Shown here one piece after another: positions 22,897 to 34,255 of a stretch of DNA of 64,000 nucleotides. A program made the position numbers and the translations under genes. This stretch comes from Acidovorax sp. NCPPB 3576 (GTDB lineage Bacteria > Pseudomonadota > Gammaproteobacteria > Burkholderiales > Burkholderiaceae_C), in contig NZ_CP097267.1 of assembly GCF_028473605.1 (NCBI RefSeq), positions 1,604,501-1,668,500 on the forward strand, written 5' to 3'. Position 1 is the stretch's first letter. Each line of letters begins with the position of its first letter. The notes under the pieces are model-generated. The model saw only the letters and a program-made list of their open reading frames with translations, ran no database searches and had not been told where the DNA came from.

Positions 22897-23697
22897 ATGA
22901 CCCATCCCCCATCCCGGAAAGTCGCACTGATCACCGGGGCTTCGGCCGGCATCGGCGCCGTGTATGCCGATCGCCTGGCGGCCCGTGGATACGATCTTAT
23001 TCTGGTCGCCCGGCGCGCCGACCGCCTGCAGGCCCTGTGCGACCGGCTTGCCAAGGCGCATGGCATCCAGGCCGAGCCGATCGTGGCGGACCTGGGCCAG
23101 GCCGACGACCTGGCGCGTGTCGAAGCGATTTTGTCCACCAACGACAACCTGCATGTCCTGGTGAACAACGCCGGCATCGCGCGGCTGGGCAAGGTGTCCC
23201 AGCGGTCGGCGGACGATGCGCTGTCCCAGATCGCCCTGAACATCACCGCGCTCACGCGCCTGACCCAGGCGGTGGTGCCCCGCTTCATCGCGAGAAACGC
23301 GGGCCTGATCGTCAACATCGGTTCCGTTCTGGGCATCCATTCGCTGCCCATCAGCGCGGTCTATAGCGGCACCAAGGCCTTCGTGCTGCACTACAGCACG
23401 GGCCTGCAGCAGGAACTGGCCGGCACGCAGGTGAAGGTCCAGGTGGTCCTGCCGGCATCGACGGCCACCGAGCTGTGGGACCTGTCGGGCGTTCCGCTGG
23501 CGGCGCTCAACAAGGACGGGTTGATGACGGCCGAGCACATGGTCGATGCGGCGCTCGCAGGGCTGGACCAAGGCGAGACGGTCACCTTCCCATCCGTGGC
23601 CGATGCGGGCCTGTGGGACCGGTACGAGGCCGCCCGCTCCCAGCTGTTCGCCGCCACGCAGGTCGGCACGCCCGCCCCTCGCTACCAGGTTCTTTGA
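22897..23697 (+). CDS. Short-chain dehydrogenase/reductase
   Basis: This gene encodes 266 residues. GGAGAG lies 9 nt before the ATG at 22897. Classical SDR motifs are intact: the nucleotide site TGASAGIG, the NNAG structural motif (VNNAGIARLG), the catalytic Ser in NIGSVLG and the Tyr-Lys pair in YSGTK. The Arg residues after the second beta-strand (VARRADRL) suggest NADP(H). The substrate is unknown. It is transcribed away from marR and toward the Old Yellow Enzyme gene 93 bp downstream, probably as one unit for detoxifying reactive carbonyls or quinones. Confidence 0.93.
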   Translation: MTHPPSRKVALITGASAGIGAVYADRLAARGYDLILVARRADRLQALCDRLAKAHGIQAEPIVADLGQADDLARVEAILSTNDNLHVLVNNAGIARLGKVSQRSADDALSQIALNITALTRLTQAVVPRFIARNAGLIVNIGSVLGIHSLPISAVYSGTKAFVLHYSTGLQQELAGTQVKVQVVLPASTATELWDLSGVPLAALNKDGLMTAEHMVDAALAGLDQGETVTFPSVADAGLWDRYEAARSQLFAATQVGTPAPRYQVL

Positions 23698-23790
23698 CGC
23701 GAGCCCATCGGATGCCTTTCTTTCGCAGCCCGATGGTTTCTTCTTCTGCTTCTTCTCTCCCTTCGCGCCCCTTCTTTTCCAGGACCCCCC

Positions 23791-24867
23791 ATGCTTTTCG
23801 AACCCTTTTCCCTGCGCAACACACCCCTTCGCAACCGCGTGGTGATGTCGCCCCTCACGCGCCACCGCGCGGTCGAGAACAACACGCCCAATGGCCTGAT
23901 GGCCACCTACTACGCGCAGCGCGCGGGCGCCGGGCTCATCATCACCGAGGGCACGTCGCCTTCGCCGAACGGCCTGGGCTATGCCCGCATTCCCGGCCTG
24001 TTCAATGATGCCCAGGTTCAAGGCTGGAAGCAGGTGACCAGCGCGGTGCATGCCCAAGGCGGCAAGATCGTCGTGCAACTGATGCACACGGGCCGCGTGT
24101 CCCATCAGGCCAACATGCCGGCCGGCGCCGACGTGCTCAGCGCGTCGGCCGAGGTGTGTCCCGGCGAGATGCGCACGGATTCGCAAGGCAACCAGCCGCA
24201 CACGCCGCCACGCGCCATGACCGAGGCCGACATCCAGGCCGTGATCGGCGAATACACCACGGCGGCGCGCCTGGCCATCGAAGCCGGGTTCGACGGCATC
24301 GAACTGCACGCGGCCAACGGGTATCTTCTGGAGCAGTTCCTGAATGCCAACATCAATCGCCGCACGGACGGCTATGGCGCAACCGCCGAAGGGCGCAACC
24401 GCCTGGTGCTCGAAATCGCGCGTGCGGCGGTGAAGGAGATCGGCGCTGAACGCGTGGGCATCCGCCTGTCGCCGCATGGGGTGGTCAACAGCGCCGGCCC
24501 GTTCGACGGCGTGGATGCGCAGTACCTCGCCCTGGTGAAAGCGCTTTCCGCGTTCGGCCTCATGTACGTCCACGTGCTGGACCACTCGGCCATGGGCACG
24601 CCACCAGTTCCCGCCCAGCTCAAGGCCGATCTGAGGGCGGCTTTCGACGGCCCGTTCATCCTGGCCGGCGGACTGGACAAGGCCGGTGCGGAGCGCGCGC
24701 TGGAGGGCGGCCTGGCCGACCTCACCGCCTTCGGCCGGGCTTTCATCGCCAATCCGGATCTGGTCGAACGGATGCGCCAGGACGCGCTGCTGAACGCGCC
24801 CGATCCGGCCACGTTCTACACGCCCGATGCCAAGGGCTACACGGACTATCCGGCGCTCGCCGGGTAA
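23791..24867 (+). CDS. NADH:flavin oxidoreductase, Old Yellow Enzyme family (alkene reductase)
   Basis: This gene encodes 358 residues starting MLFEPFSLRNTPLRNRVVMSPLTRHRA. OYE landmarks are visible: PLTR at the FMN site, QLMHTGRVSH, the substrate-binding pair in IELHAANGYLLEQFLN (HxxN), the signature around NRRTDGYGATAEGRNRL and the C-terminal GRAFIANPDLVERM. The family uses FMN and NAD(P)H to reduce activated C=C bonds in enones, maleimides or nitroaromatics. It follows the SDR gene in the same direction and is probably under the same MarR control. Closest in look to NemA/XenB-type reductases; no gene symbol is assigned. Confidence 0.94.
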   Translation: MLFEPFSLRNTPLRNRVVMSPLTRHRAVENNTPNGLMATYYAQRAGAGLIITEGTSPSPNGLGYARIPGLFNDAQVQGWKQVTSAVHAQGGKIVVQLMHTGRVSHQANMPAGADVLSASAEVCPGEMRTDSQGNQPHTPPRAMTEADIQAVIGEYTTAARLAIEAGFDGIELHAANGYLLEQFLNANINRRTDGYGATAEGRNRLVLEIARAAVKEIGAERVGIRLSPHGVVNSAGPFDGVDAQYLALVKALSAFGLMYVHVLDHSAMGTPPVPAQLKADLRAAFDGPFILAGGLDKAGAERALEGGLADLTAFGRAFIANPDLVERMRQDALLNAPDPATFYTPDAKGYTDYPALAG

Positions 24868-25010
24868 CCATGGTTGGGTTTGTACAGAGGCTGCGGGGGG
24901 AGCACCGCTCCCGGGCCGATGGCCTTCGGCTGCGGCCACTTTCCTTCGGGCGCCTGACCCGGTCCGAGCGGGCGCCAGCCTAGGCTCGGTGCCCACGGAG
25001 GTTTAAAACG

Positions 25011-25445
25011 ATGTCGTACCAAGAGATGAAGGCCAGCGTCGAGCGGCTGCCCACCCAGGCCCCGAAATTCGATACCGAGCGATGCCTGGTCGTCCCGCTC
25101 GGCCCCGACAAGGCGCGCGAGCTTCTCGCCGTGCTGCTGCAAGATGAACTTCTGGCCGCGCAATTGCCCTGGATGGTGGAGAAAACCGCCGACGGCGCGC
25201 GCAAGGAGGCGTTCCTGATCGGCATGCAGTGCGCTGCCGAGACCACGCTGGTCTGGGGCATCGTCGAGCGGGCACGCGGCGCCTACATCGGCGCGGTGAT
25301 CGCCCGCAGCGCGATCGAAGGGCTGGACGTGGAGGTGCTGTGCGCCTCGCAGTTCTGGAACCAGGGCATTGCCGACGAGGCCGGCTGGCCCGTCGCCGAG
25401 TGGCTGGAAGAGCACGCCGCCGTCGAACTGGTGCCGGCGGGCTGA
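25011..25445 (+). CDS. Small protein, possibly GNAT-like acetyltransferase
   Basis: This gene encodes 144 residues with GGAGG about 9 nt upstream of the ATG. The N-terminal half reads TERCLVVPLGPDKARELLAVL, like the opening of RimJ/RimL-type GNAT proteins (tERL.lrpl...). The later AYIGAVIARSAIEGLDVEVLCASQFWNQGIADEAGWPVAEWL resembles the region where GNAT enzymes have the acetyl-CoA loop. The canonical R/Q-x-x-G-x-G/A is not clear, so it may be inactive or divergent. It follows the Old Yellow Enzyme gene after 143 bp. Confidence 0.6.
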   Translation: MSYQEMKASVERLPTQAPKFDTERCLVVPLGPDKARELLAVLLQDELLAAQLPWMVEKTADGARKEAFLIGMQCAAETTLVWGIVERARGAYIGAVIARSAIEGLDVEVLCASQFWNQGIADEAGWPVAEWLEEHAAVELVPAG

Positions 25446-25517
25446 GGCTGGCCTTTCAATTCGTCGGCGGAACCGGCGTGGCAAGGCGGCCGCCAGCCCT
25501 GCCAGGCGTGACGGCCC

Positions 25518-27230
25518 TCAGTGGGCTGCCCACTCGTCCTGCCGCGCCGCACTGGCGGGCTTTGCCAGGGCCGGCCGGCTCGTCACCGGCGCAGTCCGCA
25601 ACGCGGCAGATGCCGCGGGCACCTTGCGAGGGGCTGCCGGCACGTGCACGGGCACGGGCGTGAAGCCATGGAAACTGCTGTCGTCCAGGTCGATGCGGAA
25701 GGTGCGCACGATCTCGGTGAGCCGCTGGGCCTGCTGGCTCAGGTTGTCGGCCGCGGCGGAGCTTTCCTCCACCAGGGCGGCGTTCTGCTGCGTTGTCTGG
25801 TCCAACTGCGTCACGGCCGCGTTGATCTGGCCGATGCCCTGGGTCTGCTCGCTGGTGGCGGCGCTGATTTCAGCGATGAGGTCGGCCACGCGCTTGACTT
25901 GCTGGACGATGTTCTCCATCGAGGTGCCTGCGTCGCCGACAAGTTGCGAACCGGTTTCCACCTTTTCGACGCTGGCGGAGATCAGGGCCTTGATTTCCTT
26001 GGCGGCGTCGGCCGAGCGTCCGGCCAGGCTGCGCACCTCGCTGGCCACCACGGCGAAGCCCCGGCCCTGCTCGCCGGCGCGGGCCGCTTCCACGGCGGCG
26101 TTGAGCGCCAGGATGTTGGTCTGGAAGGCGATGCCGTCGATCACGCTGATGATGTCCGCGATCTTGCGCGAGCTGCCACTGATCTCGCCCATGGTGTCTA
26201 CCACCCGGCGCACGACCTCGCCCCCCTGTTGCGCGGCGGCGCTGGCAGAGTTGGCCAGCTGGGTGGCCTGAAGTGCCGTGTCTGCGCTGCTGCGCACGGT
26301 GGTGTTGAGCTGCTCCATCGAGGCGGCCGTCTGTTGTAGGTTGCTGGCCTGCTCTTCGGTGCGGTGGCTCAGGTCCACGTTGCCGGAGGCGATCTCCCGG
26401 GCGCCGGTGGAGATGCTGTCGCTACCCTGTCGAACGCGGCTCACGATGTCGCGCAGGCTGTTGCGCATTTCGTTCATGGCCGCGAGCACGCTGTCCTTGT
26501 CTTCGTTGCGTGTGGAGATGTCCACCATCAGGTTGCCCTGGGCCACCTCGCGCGCCACGTTGGCGGCGTAGGCGGGCTCGCCGCCGAGCTGGCGCAGCAG
26601 GTTGCGCACCAGCAACAGGCTGCCGGCAACACCCAGCAAGGAGATCAGCACCAGCGCCACCAGCGCCACCGTGCGGGTGCTGGCACCCGTCGCCAGTTGC
26701 TGCTGGAGCTGGGTCTGAGCGCCTTGCTTGATGCGCGTGGCGATCTTGTCCAGCGTCGTGAAGACGGCGTTGGCGTTGTCCTTCACCTCTAGCCGGTTCA
26801 CCTCGGCGCCGCCCGGGATGTCGTTCGCCTCGATGCGTTCGATCTGGCGGTTCATGCCCGCGCGCATCTTGGTGTAGGCCGACTGCAGATCAGTGGCGAG
26901 CGGCTTGGCATCGTCGTTGATGTTGCGCGACAACGCCTCGATGAGCTTGTCGGCCTTGGCGAAGCGCTCGGTGTTCTCAGCCTTCCACGTCTTGATGAGG
27001 GCCGGGTCGCCGATGGCGATCATGCGCAGGATGTTGATGTCCACGCGGGTGAGCAGCCCATCGAGTTCGCTCACGTAATAGGAGTTGGTGAAATCTTTCT
27101 GGTAGAGCTGGTCCAGCCCCTGGGTGATGTCGGACATCTTGACCAACTGGAACACGCTCAGGCTAGAGAAGGCGAGCAGCACTGCCGTGATGACACCCAG
27201 AAGCTTTTGGCGGATGGTTAGGTTACGCAT
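25518..27230 (-). CDS. Methyl-accepting chemotaxis protein
   Basis: This gene encodes 570 residues starting [29 protein letters not shown]: a first membrane helix, then a periplasmic four-helix-bundle sensor (about residues 35-190), a second helix ([21 protein letters not shown]), a HAMP region and the conserved signalling tip [43 protein letters not shown]. It ends with a Pro/Ala-rich linker and QDEWAAH, a possible degenerate adaptor pentapeptide. It acts at the inner membrane to control CheA. The ligand is unknown. An upstream in-frame start is rejected because it lies in the AT-rich promoter region. That region (27240-27420) is unusually AT-rich for this genome. Confidence 0.94.
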   Translation of the reverse strand: MRNLTIRQKLLGVITAVLLAFSSLSVFQLVKMSDITQGLDQLYQKDFTNSYYVSELDGLLTRVDINILRMIAIGDPALIKTWKAENTERFAKADKLIEALSRNINDDAKPLATDLQSAYTKMRAGMNRQIERIEANDIPGGAEVNRLEVKDNANAVFTTLDKIATRIKQGAQTQLQQQLATGASTRTVALVALVLISLLGVAGSLLLVRNLLRQLGGEPAYAANVAREVAQGNLMVDISTRNEDKDSVLAAMNEMRNSLRDIVSRVRQGSDSISTGAREIASGNVDLSHRTEEQASNLQQTAASMEQLNTTVRSSADTALQATQLANSASAAAQQGGEVVRRVVDTMGEISGSSRKIADIISVIDGIAFQTNILALNAAVEAARAGEQGRGFAVVASEVRSLAGRSADAAKEIKALISASVEKVETGSQLVGDAGTSMENIVQQVKRVADLIAEISAATSEQTQGIGQINAAVTQLDQTTQQNAALVEESSAAADNLSQQAQRLTEIVRTFRIDLDDSSFHGFTPVPVHVPAAPRKVPAASAALRTAPVTSRPALAKPASAARQDEWAAH

Positions 27231-27604
27231 TGAAAGCCTTTCGAGTGAAGTAGGACAGATGCTCAGTTTGATGGGATTCTGAAAATTGGTGAAATTTTGT
27301 TTACCGCGCGTTGGAATTTGCACAGAAACCTAAATTTGATAATTTAATTAATCTTGCAGTCTTTTTTATCATTTTAATCATATTTTTGGGGTGAAAATTG
27401 CTATGAGGCCGATTGCAACTGCGATTGCAGCCGCGATCTCATGCGCGGATTGGCATGTGCTCGGACGTGCGGGCATGGGTTGAGGCAGGAACGGCCGGCC
27501 GCAGGCGGCCCTTGGCCTGCCTGCCAGAAAGAAGGCCTTCTTCGCCTGTGTTGCAGGCCAGTGGGCGTGGATGACCTACCGGGCGGCCCCGGGATGGCTC
27601 AAGG

Positions 27605-29230
27605 TCAGGGGGCCACGTTGGGGGTGGCGGCCCAGCCGCCCCCCAGCACCTTGTACAGCGTGACCCGGTTGGTCTGCTCGGCTTGCAGCAGAGTGATCTG
27701 CGTCTGCTGCGCCGCGTACAGCGAGCGCTGCGCGTCCAGCACCGTGAGGAAGCTGTCGGCCCCGAGCCGGTAGCGCGCATCGGACAGGTCCAGGGCGCGC
27801 TGGGTGGCGTCCAGCAGCGAGCGCTGCGCGGCCAGGCGCTCGTCCAGCGTGGCGCGGTCGGCCAGCGCGTCGGACACTTCGCGGAACGCGGTCTGGATGG
27901 ATTTTTCGTACTGGGCCAGGGCGGTGTCGCGGGCCACTTCGGCCACGCGCAGGTTGGCGTTGTTGCGGCCGGCGTCGAAGATGGGCAGGCGGATCTGCGG
28001 CGCGAAGCTCCAGGTGCCGTTGCCGCCGTCGAACAGGCCCGACAGCGCATTGCTGGCCGTGCCGATGGAGCCGGTGAGCGTGATGGACGGAAAGAACGCC
28101 GCGCGCGCCGCGCCGATGCTGGCATAGCTGCCCTGCAGCGTGCGCTCGGCCGCGCGCACGTCGGGGCGGCGCAGCAGCACATCGGAAGGCAGGCCGGCGG
28201 GCACGGCGAGCAATGTGGCGGCGGGCGTGGCGGGGACCACGGCGGTGCTGGTGTTGCGGGGGGCGCTGCTGCGCGAGGTGCCGTCGGCCGGGGCCGTTGC
28301 TGTGGCGGGCGACACCGTGGTGGGCGCTGCATTCGCTGCGGCGGCCAGGGCCACGGGCGGCAGCAGGTCGTCGGGCACGGCGGCGCCCACCAGCAGCGCG
28401 AGCGCGTTGCGGTCGCGCGCGACCTGGGCGGTGTAGGTGGCGACGTCGGCGCGCGCGGTGTCCACGGTGGTCTGCGTCTGCGCCAGGGTCAGGCCCGAGA
28501 TGGCGCCCAGCGCATGGCTGCGCTGCGTGAGGTCCAGCGACTGCTGGCGCGTGCGCAGCGTGTCGCGGGCCAGTTGCAGGCGGCGGCCGTCGGCATCGAG
28601 GGTGAGCCACGCGTTCACGGCCTCGGCCACCAGGCTCAGCTGCACGCTGCGGCGGTTTTCGGCGGCGCGCAAGAACTCCTGCAGTGCGGCGTCGTTCAGG
28701 TTGCGCACACGTCCGAAGAAGTCGATCTCGTAGCTGGCAAAGCCCAGCTGCGCGCTGTATTGCCCGCCCACGTTGGAGCGGCCCGCGGTGGTCAGGTCGT
28801 CGGCGGTGCGGCTGCGGCTGCCCGCGCCGGTGGCGTTCACGCCGGGGAACAGGTCGGCGCGCGAGACGCCGTACTGCGCCCGCGCCCGTTCGATGGCCAG
28901 CACGGCCACGCGCAGGTCGCGGTTGTTGGCCACGGCCATCTCGGCCAGGGCGCGCAGGCGGGGTTCTTGCAAAAATTCGGCCCACTCCAGGGGGCGGTCC
29001 AGCGGATCGGCCGGGAGCGCCGTGGCGGACCCGTCACCTGAGGTGGCGGGTGCGGTCACGGTGACCGGCACCGAGCCCGTGCCCAGGGACGCCGGCACCG
29101 GCAGCGCGGGCGCCTGGTACGGTGGCGCCAGGTTGGTGCAGCCGGGCAGCGCGGCCAGCGCCACGGCGGCGGCCGCTGCCCAGGCCAGCGGGCGGTGGGC
29201 GGTGAAGGCGGGGGCTTGGCGCGGCGTCAT
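27605..29230 (-). CDS. RND efflux outer-membrane lipoprotein (NodT/OprM family)
   Basis: This gene encodes 541 residues starting MTPRQAPAF. The signal peptide ends in the lipobox LPGC ([18 protein letters not shown]), so the mature protein is probably acylated. Two OEP repeats follow, with the family landmarks '[23 protein letters not shown]', '[20 protein letters not shown]' and '[34 protein letters not shown]'. An unusual Ala/Thr/Pro-rich insert of about 60 residues lies between the two repeats (after [17 protein letters not shown]). The start overlaps the stop of the pump gene by four bases. The 3' end is duplicated at 14384-14839. Confidence 0.95.
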   Translation of the reverse strand: MTPRQAPAFTAHRPLAWAAAAAVALAALPGCTNLAPPYQAPALPVPASLGTGSVPVTVTAPATSGDGSATALPADPLDRPLEWAEFLQEPRLRALAEMAVANNRDLRVAVLAIERARAQYGVSRADLFPGVNATGAGSRSRTADDLTTAGRSNVGGQYSAQLGFASYEIDFFGRVRNLNDAALQEFLRAAENRRSVQLSLVAEAVNAWLTLDADGRRLQLARDTLRTRQQSLDLTQRSHALGAISGLTLAQTQTTVDTARADVATYTAQVARDRNALALLVGAAVPDDLLPPVALAAAANAAPTTVSPATATAPADGTSRSSAPRNTSTAVVPATPAATLLAVPAGLPSDVLLRRPDVRAAERTLQGSYASIGAARAAFFPSITLTGSIGTASNALSGLFDGGNGTWSFAPQIRLPIFDAGRNNANLRVAEVARDTALAQYEKSIQTAFREVSDALADRATLDERLAAQRSLLDATQRALDLSDARYRLGADSFLTVLDAQRSLYAAQQTQITLLQAEQTNRVTLYKVLGGGWAATPNVAP

Positions 29231-32200
29231 GCGGGGGCTCCGGTGGGCTGGCCACCGGCCTTGGCGGCCCGGTCGGCGAAGAAGCCGCGGATGAGAACGA
29301 AGAACACGGGCACGAAGAAGATGCCCAGCACGGTGGCGGAGATCATGCCGCCCAGCACCGCAGTGCCGATGGCCTGCCGCCCGCCTGCGCCGGCGCCTGT
29401 GCCGATGGCCAGCGGCAGCACGCCGAAGCCGAAGGCCAGCGAGGTCATGAGAATCGGGCGCAGCCGCAGGCGCACGGCCTCCAGCGTGGCGTCGATCACG
29501 CTCTTGCCCTGGGCTTGCAGCTGGGTAGCGAACTCCACGATCAGGATGGCGTTCTTGGACGACAGCCCCACGGTGGTCAGCAGCCCGACCTGGAAGTACA
29601 CGTCGTTGGACAGCCCGCGGATGCCGATGCCCAGCAGCGCACCCACGATGCCCAGCGGCACGACCAGGATCACCGAGAACGGGACCGACCAGCTTTCGTA
29701 CAGCGCCGCCAGGCACAGGAACACGAACAGGATGGACACGGCATACAGCAGCGGGGCCTGCGAGCCTGACAGCCGCTCCTGGTAGGAGGCGCCCGTCCAT
29801 TCGTAGCCGATGCCGGGCGGCATCTCCTTCATGATGGTTTCCACCGCGTCCATGGCCGCGCCGGAGCTGACCCCCGTGGCCGCGTCGCCCACGAATTCGT
29901 AGCTGGGGCTGCCGTTGTAGCGCTGCAGCTGGGGCGAGCCGTAGGTCCAGCTGGTGCTGGAGAACGCCGAGAACGGCACCATGAGGCCCTGGCTGTTGCG
30001 CACCGTCCAGGGCGCGATGTCCTGGGGCAGCATGCGGTAGGGCGCATCGCCCTGCATGTACACGCGCTTGACCCGGCCCTTGTTCAGGAAGTCGTTCACG
30101 TAGGTGCCGCCGATGGCGCTGCCCAGCGTGTTGTTGACGTCGGTGGTGGCCAGGCCCAGGGCGCCGGCCTTGGCGTCGTCGATGGCCACGCCCAGCTGCG
30201 GCGTGTCGTCCAGGTTGTTGCTGCGGGTGTTGGACAGTTCGGGCCGCTGGCCGGCCAGCTGCAGCACCTTGTCGCGCGCGGCCACGAGCGCGTCGTGGCC
30301 CAGGCCGTTCAGGTCCTTGAGCTGGAAGTTGAAGCCGGCATTGGCGCCCAGGCCGCGCACGGCCGGCGGCAGCACGACGAAGATGCGCGCGTCGCGAATC
30401 TTGGACAGGTCGCGCGTGGCCTTGCGGGCGATGGCGTCGGCGCTTTGCGAGGCCAGGGGGCGCTCGCTCCAGTCTTTGAGGCGCACGAAGCCGCGCGCCG
30501 AGCTTTGGTCGCCGTTGGAGCCGGTGATGGAGTTGAAGCTCACCACGTCGGGCTGCGCGGCGAAGTACTTCTGCACCTCGTCCATCACCACCTGCAGGCG
30601 GGTGTTGGAGGCGCCTGGCGGCAGGGTGATCTGCACCTGCACGGCGCCCTGGTCTTCGTTGGGCAGGAACGAGGTGGGCAGGCGCAGGAACAGCACGGCC
30701 ATGCCGCCCACGATGAGCGCATACACCAGCATCATCCGCCCGCCCCGGCGCACCACGCGGCCCACGCCGCGCTGGTAGCCGTCGGCCGTGCGGTCGAAGC
30801 GGCTGTTGAAGCCGGTGAAGAAGCGGTCCACCCAGCCCAGCACGCCCCGGCGCGGCGCGCCGTGCGGGCTGTGCTGGCCCTGGGGGATGGGCTTGAGCAG
30901 CGTGGCGCACAGGGCCGGCGTGAGCGTGAGCGCCACCAGCACCGACAGCACCATGGCCGAGACGATGGTGATGGAGAACTGCCGGTAGATCACCCCGGTG
31001 GAGCCGCCGAAGAACGCCATGGGGATGAACACCGCCGACAGCGTGAGCGCAATGCCCACCAGCGCGGGCGTGATCTCGGCCATGGACTTGCGCGTGGCCT
31101 CCTTCGGGGGGAGACCCTCCTCGCTCATCACGCGCTCGACGTTCTCCACCACCACGATGGCGTCGTCCACCAGCAGGCCGATGGCCAGGACCATGCCGAA
31201 CATGGTCAGCGTGTTGATCGAGTAGCCCGCCACCGACAGCACGCCGAAGGTGCCCAGCAGCACCACGGGCACCGCGATCGCCGGGATCAGCGTGGCGCGG
31301 AAGTTCTGCAGGAAGATGTACATCACCAGCACCACGAGCAGCATGGCCTCGACCAGCGCCTTGACCACCTCTTCGATGGAGGCGCTCACGAAGGGCGTGG
31401 TGTCGTAGCTGGTGAAGGGCTTGAGCTGGTACGGAAAGAACGGCTGCAGCTCGGCGATCTTGGCGTTCACCGCGTTGGCCACCGCCATGGCGTTGGCGCT
31501 GTCGGCCAGCACCACGCCCATGCCGGCGCCGGGCTGGCCGTTCAGGCGCGAGGTGATGGTGAGGTTCTCGGCGCCCAGCTCGATGCGGGCCACGTCTTTC
31601 AGGCGCACGATGGCGCCGTCCACCGTGGACTTGAGCACAATGCCCTCGAACTCCTCGCGCGACTGCAGCTTGCTGCGCGCGGTGATGGTGGCGTTGAGCT
31701 GCTGCTCGCCCACGGCGGGCAGGGCGCCCAGCTGGCCGGCGGAGACCTGGGCGTTCTGCGCGTTGATGGCGTTGCCGATGTCTGACGGCATGAGCGCATA
31801 TTTCTCGAGCTTGGCCGGGTCCATCCACACGCGCATGGCGTAGGGCGTGCCCAGCGTGGCCACGTCGCCCACGCCGTCGATGCGGCTGATGACGTCCACC
31901 AGGTTGCTGGAGATGTAGTCGCCGATGTCCACCTGCGTCACGCTCGGGTCGGGCGAGGTGAAGGTGACGATCATCAGGTAGTCGTTGCCGCCCTTGGTGA
32001 CGGTGACGCCCCGGCTCTGCACCGCGGGCGGCAGGCGCGACATGGCCTGCTGCAGCTTGTTTTGCACCTGCACCTGCGCCACGTCGATGTTGGTGCCGGC
32101 ATTGAAGGTGAGCGTGGTGCGCGAGCCGCCCGAGGCATCGCTGGTCGAGCCCATGTAGATCAGGTTGTCGAGGCCCTTGAGCTGCTGCTCGATCACCTGC

Positions 32201-32385
32201 GTGACCGATTCCTCCACCGTCTTGGCCGAGGCGCCGGTGTAGGTGGCGCTGATGGACACGCGCGGCGGCGCGATGTTGGGGTACTGCTCCAGCGGCAATG
32301 TCTTGATGGACATCGCCCCCGCCAGCATGATGACGATGGCGATGACCCACGCGAAGATGGGCCGGTTGATGAAGAACTGTGCCAT
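29227..32385 (-). CDS. RND multidrug efflux transporter (HAE1/AcrB family)
   Basis: This gene encodes 1052 residues starting [23 protein letters not shown]. This inner-membrane proton antiporter exports hydrophobic drugs. It shows the AcrB-type motifs [10 protein letters not shown], the transmembrane 4 proton-relay pair in [22 protein letters not shown], and [20 protein letters not shown]. The second half repeats the fold, with [12 protein letters not shown] and [13 protein letters not shown]. It sits between the adaptor gene (13 bp upstream) and the outer-membrane factor gene (4-bp overlap), so the three form one operon. Confidence 0.97.
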   Translation of the reverse strand: MAQFFINRPIFAWVIAIVIMLAGAMSIKTLPLEQYPNIAPPRVSISATYTGASAKTVEESVTQVIEQQLKGLDNLIYMGSTSDASGGSRTTLTFNAGTNIDVAQVQVQNKLQQAMSRLPPAVQSRGVTVTKGGNDYLMIVTFTSPDPSVTQVDIGDYISSNLVDVISRIDGVGDVATLGTPYAMRVWMDPAKLEKYALMPSDIGNAINAQNAQVSAGQLGALPAVGEQQLNATITARSKLQSREEFEGIVLKSTVDGAIVRLKDVARIELGAENLTITSRLNGQPGAGMGVVLADSANAMAVANAVNAKIAELQPFFPYQLKPFTSYDTTPFVSASIEEVVKALVEAMLLVVLVMYIFLQNFRATLIPAIAVPVVLLGTFGVLSVAGYSINTLTMFGMVLAIGLLVDDAIVVVENVERVMSEEGLPPKEATRKSMAEITPALVGIALTLSAVFIPMAFFGGSTGVIYRQFSITIVSAMVLSVLVALTLTPALCATLLKPIPQGQHSPHGAPRRGVLGWVDRFFTGFNSRFDRTADGYQRGVGRVVRRGGRMMLVYALIVGGMAVLFLRLPTSFLPNEDQGAVQVQITLPPGASNTRLQVVMDEVQKYFAAQPDVVSFNSITGSNGDQSSARGFVRLKDWSERPLASQSADAIARKATRDLSKIRDARIFVVLPPAVRGLGANAGFNFQLKDLNGLGHDALVAARDKVLQLAGQRPELSNTRSNNLDDTPQLGVAIDDAKAGALGLATTDVNNTLGSAIGGTYVNDFLNKGRVKRVYMQGDAPYRMLPQDIAPWTVRNSQGLMVPFSAFSSTSWTYGSPQLQRYNGSPSYEFVGDAATGVSSGAAMDAVETIMKEMPPGIGYEWTGASYQERLSGSQAPLLYAVSILFVFLCLAALYESWSVPFSVILVVPLGIVGALLGIGIRGLSNDVYFQVGLLTTVGLSSKNAILIVEFATQLQAQGKSVIDATLEAVRLRLRPILMTSLAFGFGVLPLAIGTGAGAGGRQAIGTAVLGGMISATVLGIFFVPVFFVLIRGFFADRAAKAGGQPTGAPA

Positions 32386-32398
32386 GGCGGGCGGTCCT

Positions 32399-33730
32399 TC
32401 AGCGGGCGGCCGGGGCCGCAGCGCCGGATGCCGCGGGTGCCGCAGCCGGTGCGGCCGAGGACGCCGAGGACGCGCCGCCTGCCGGGGCTGCCGCCGCCTT
32501 GGCCGCCACCTCCACCGGCTTGACCGTGTCGCCCACCTTCACGCGCTGCAACCCGTCCACCACCACGCGGTCGCCGGCGGCCAGGCCCCCCACGGCCTGC
32601 CAGCGGTTGCCCACGGCGGCCTCGACCTGGATCTTGCGGCGCTCGACCTTGTTCTCGGCATTGACCAGCAGCACGCTGGCGTTGCCGGCGGTGTCGCGCG
32701 TCACGCCCTGCTGGGGCACGAGCAGGGCCTGCTCGTTCACGCCTGTCTCCAGCACGGCGCGCACGTACATGCCGGGCATCAGCAGGCCGTCCGGGTTGGG
32801 GAACACCGCGCGCAGGGTGACCGCGCCGGTGGCGGGGTTCACCGTGACGCCACTGAACTGCAGCCGGCCGGCCTGGGCGTAGGTGCTGCCGTCCTCCAGC
32901 TTGAGCGCCACGCGCGCCTGGCCTTCGCCCGCGCGCTGAAAGCGCCCCTTGGCCAGGTCGGTCTTCAGGCGCAGCACGTCGGTGCTGGACTGGGTCACGT
33001 CCACGTAGAGCGGGTCGATCTGAGAGATGGTGGTGAGCGCCGTGGTCTGGTTGGCCGTGACCAGTGCGCCCGGCGTCACGGCCGAGGTGGTGGTGCGGCC
33101 CGAGATGGGCGCCTTGATGCGGGTGTAGCCCAGGTTGATGCGGGCGTTCTCGACCGCCGCGCGGTTCACGGCCAGGTCCGAGCGGGCCTGCACCAGCACC
33201 GCCTGGCTGTCGTCATACACCTGGCGGCTGATCGCATCGATCTTGACCAGCTCGGCATTGCGACGCGCGTTGGTCTCGGCCGTGCCCACGGTGGCCTGCG
33301 CCTTGCCCAGCGACGCTTCGGCGCTCGCCAACGCCACCTCGAAGGGCGAGGCATCCAGCTGGTACAGCACCTGGCCGGCCTTCACGTCCGCCCCTTCGGT
33401 GAAGAGCCGCTTTTGCACGATGCCGCCCACCTGCGGCCGGATCTCGGCCACCAGGAAGGCGCTGGTGCGCCCGGGCAGCTCGGTGGTGATCGACTGCCGC
33501 TCGGGCTGGATCGTGACCACGCCGGCTTCCACCGGGGCGCGCGGCGCAGGCTGCTTGGCGGCCTTGTCCGAACACCCGGCCACCGCGAAGGCGGCGGCCA
33601 GCACGGCGGCGCCTGCCCAGCGCAGGGCGGCGGGTGTGGCGGACGTGGGGGTGAATGCGAGAGAGGGCCGTGGGGCGAGGGCAGCGGGGGCGGCGGGCAG
33701 CGAGCGTGTGGCGGATCGTGAGGAATTCAT
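32399..33730 (-). CDS. RND efflux periplasmic adaptor lipoprotein (AcrA/MexA family)
   Basis: This gene encodes 443 residues. The signal sequence ends in a lipobox ([13 protein letters not shown]), so it is probably anchored in the inner membrane by lipid. The membrane-fusion order is visible: a lipoyl half-motif ([37 protein letters not shown]), a helical hairpin (about residues 130-200), the returning half ([16 protein letters not shown]), then beta-barrel regions. The last 40 residues are a low-complexity Ala/Ser/Pro tail. It is the first gene of the efflux operon. No TetR or other local regulator is next to it. Confidence 0.96.
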   Translation of the reverse strand: MNSSRSATRSLPAAPAALAPRPSLAFTPTSATPAALRWAGAAVLAAAFAVAGCSDKAAKQPAPRAPVEAGVVTIQPERQSITTELPGRTSAFLVAEIRPQVGGIVQKRLFTEGADVKAGQVLYQLDASPFEVALASAEASLGKAQATVGTAETNARRNAELVKIDAISRQVYDDSQAVLVQARSDLAVNRAAVENARINLGYTRIKAPISGRTTTSAVTPGALVTANQTTALTTISQIDPLYVDVTQSSTDVLRLKTDLAKGRFQRAGEGQARVALKLEDGSTYAQAGRLQFSGVTVNPATGAVTLRAVFPNPDGLLMPGMYVRAVLETGVNEQALLVPQQGVTRDTAGNASVLLVNAENKVERRKIQVEAAVGNRWQAVGGLAAGDRVVVDGLQRVKVGDTVKPVEVAAKAAAAPAGGASSASSAAPAAAPAASGAAAPAAR

Positions 33731-34041
33731 GGGCGAGGCGCGGCTTTCGTTGTGGCGAGCATTCTGACGGTCAATTGAAAAGATCGTGTGAAGCTGTAGC
33801 AGTCAGGAAAACCCGCTCGGGCGGGCCCCGTGTCCGGACCTTGCAACCTTCATGCCGCCTGCTGTCCCCCGGCGGGCACGGTGCCAGCAGGAGCGGCCAC
33901 CGGGGGCGCTGGCAGCGGAGTGTGAAGCCGCGGTCCGGCGCCATGCCGAGGGCCTGCCGGTGTCGCGGCGGTTTTCTGTGGGGCGGAACGGTGTTTTTGG
34001 GGCAAAAAGGGCTCTATGCCGCCGTATTTATTGCCTTTGTT

Positions 34042-34058
34042 GCTATTAAATAAATAGC
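34042..34058. repeat. GCTAT-N7-ATAGC short interspersed palindrome
   Basis: GCTAT-TAAATAA-ATAGC, further extended by TT/AA to a 21-bp palindrome. The same 5-7-5 layout recurs at 51811 and 53405. Confidence 0.55.
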
Positions 34059-34108
34059 AAATGGGTGGCTTGTAAACGACTGCCCCGCGTCTGCGGGGCC
34101 CTGCGCTC

Positions 34109-34122
34109 TTGACCCAGATCAA
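34109..34122. promoter_or_regulatory. FNR/ANR-type box upstream of the Aer gene
   Basis: TTGAC-CCAG-ATCAA has one mismatch from the FNR consensus TTGAT-N4-ATCAA. It lies about 130 bp before the ATG of the Aer-like receptor. Confidence 0.55.
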
Positions 34123-34255
34123 GCCTCGGCCGAAAGCTTTCCACAAGCCGGGATGCCGCCCCTACCATCGGCCGCACTGCTCCCAAGACAGTGGCCTGCG
34201 GCGCCGTGCCGCACCGTCTATGCGAGACAAAGCTTCTTCTCCAGAAAGGCTTCCC

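Larger units (their letters stand above)
33731..34255. other. Divergent intergenic region between efflux operon and Aer gene
   Basis: About 525 bp. It holds a GCTAT-N7-ATAGC repeat (34042-34058), a GCCCCGC-GTCT-GCGGGGC hairpin (34083-34100) and an FNR-like box (34109-34122). No gene is supported. Confidence 0.5.

Noticed and set aside
27605..32350. A single 1581-codon minus-strand frame spanning pump and outer-membrane factor
   Set aside because: Only its last third is real (the OMF gene from 29230); the rest is an out-of-frame reading of the RND pump gene.
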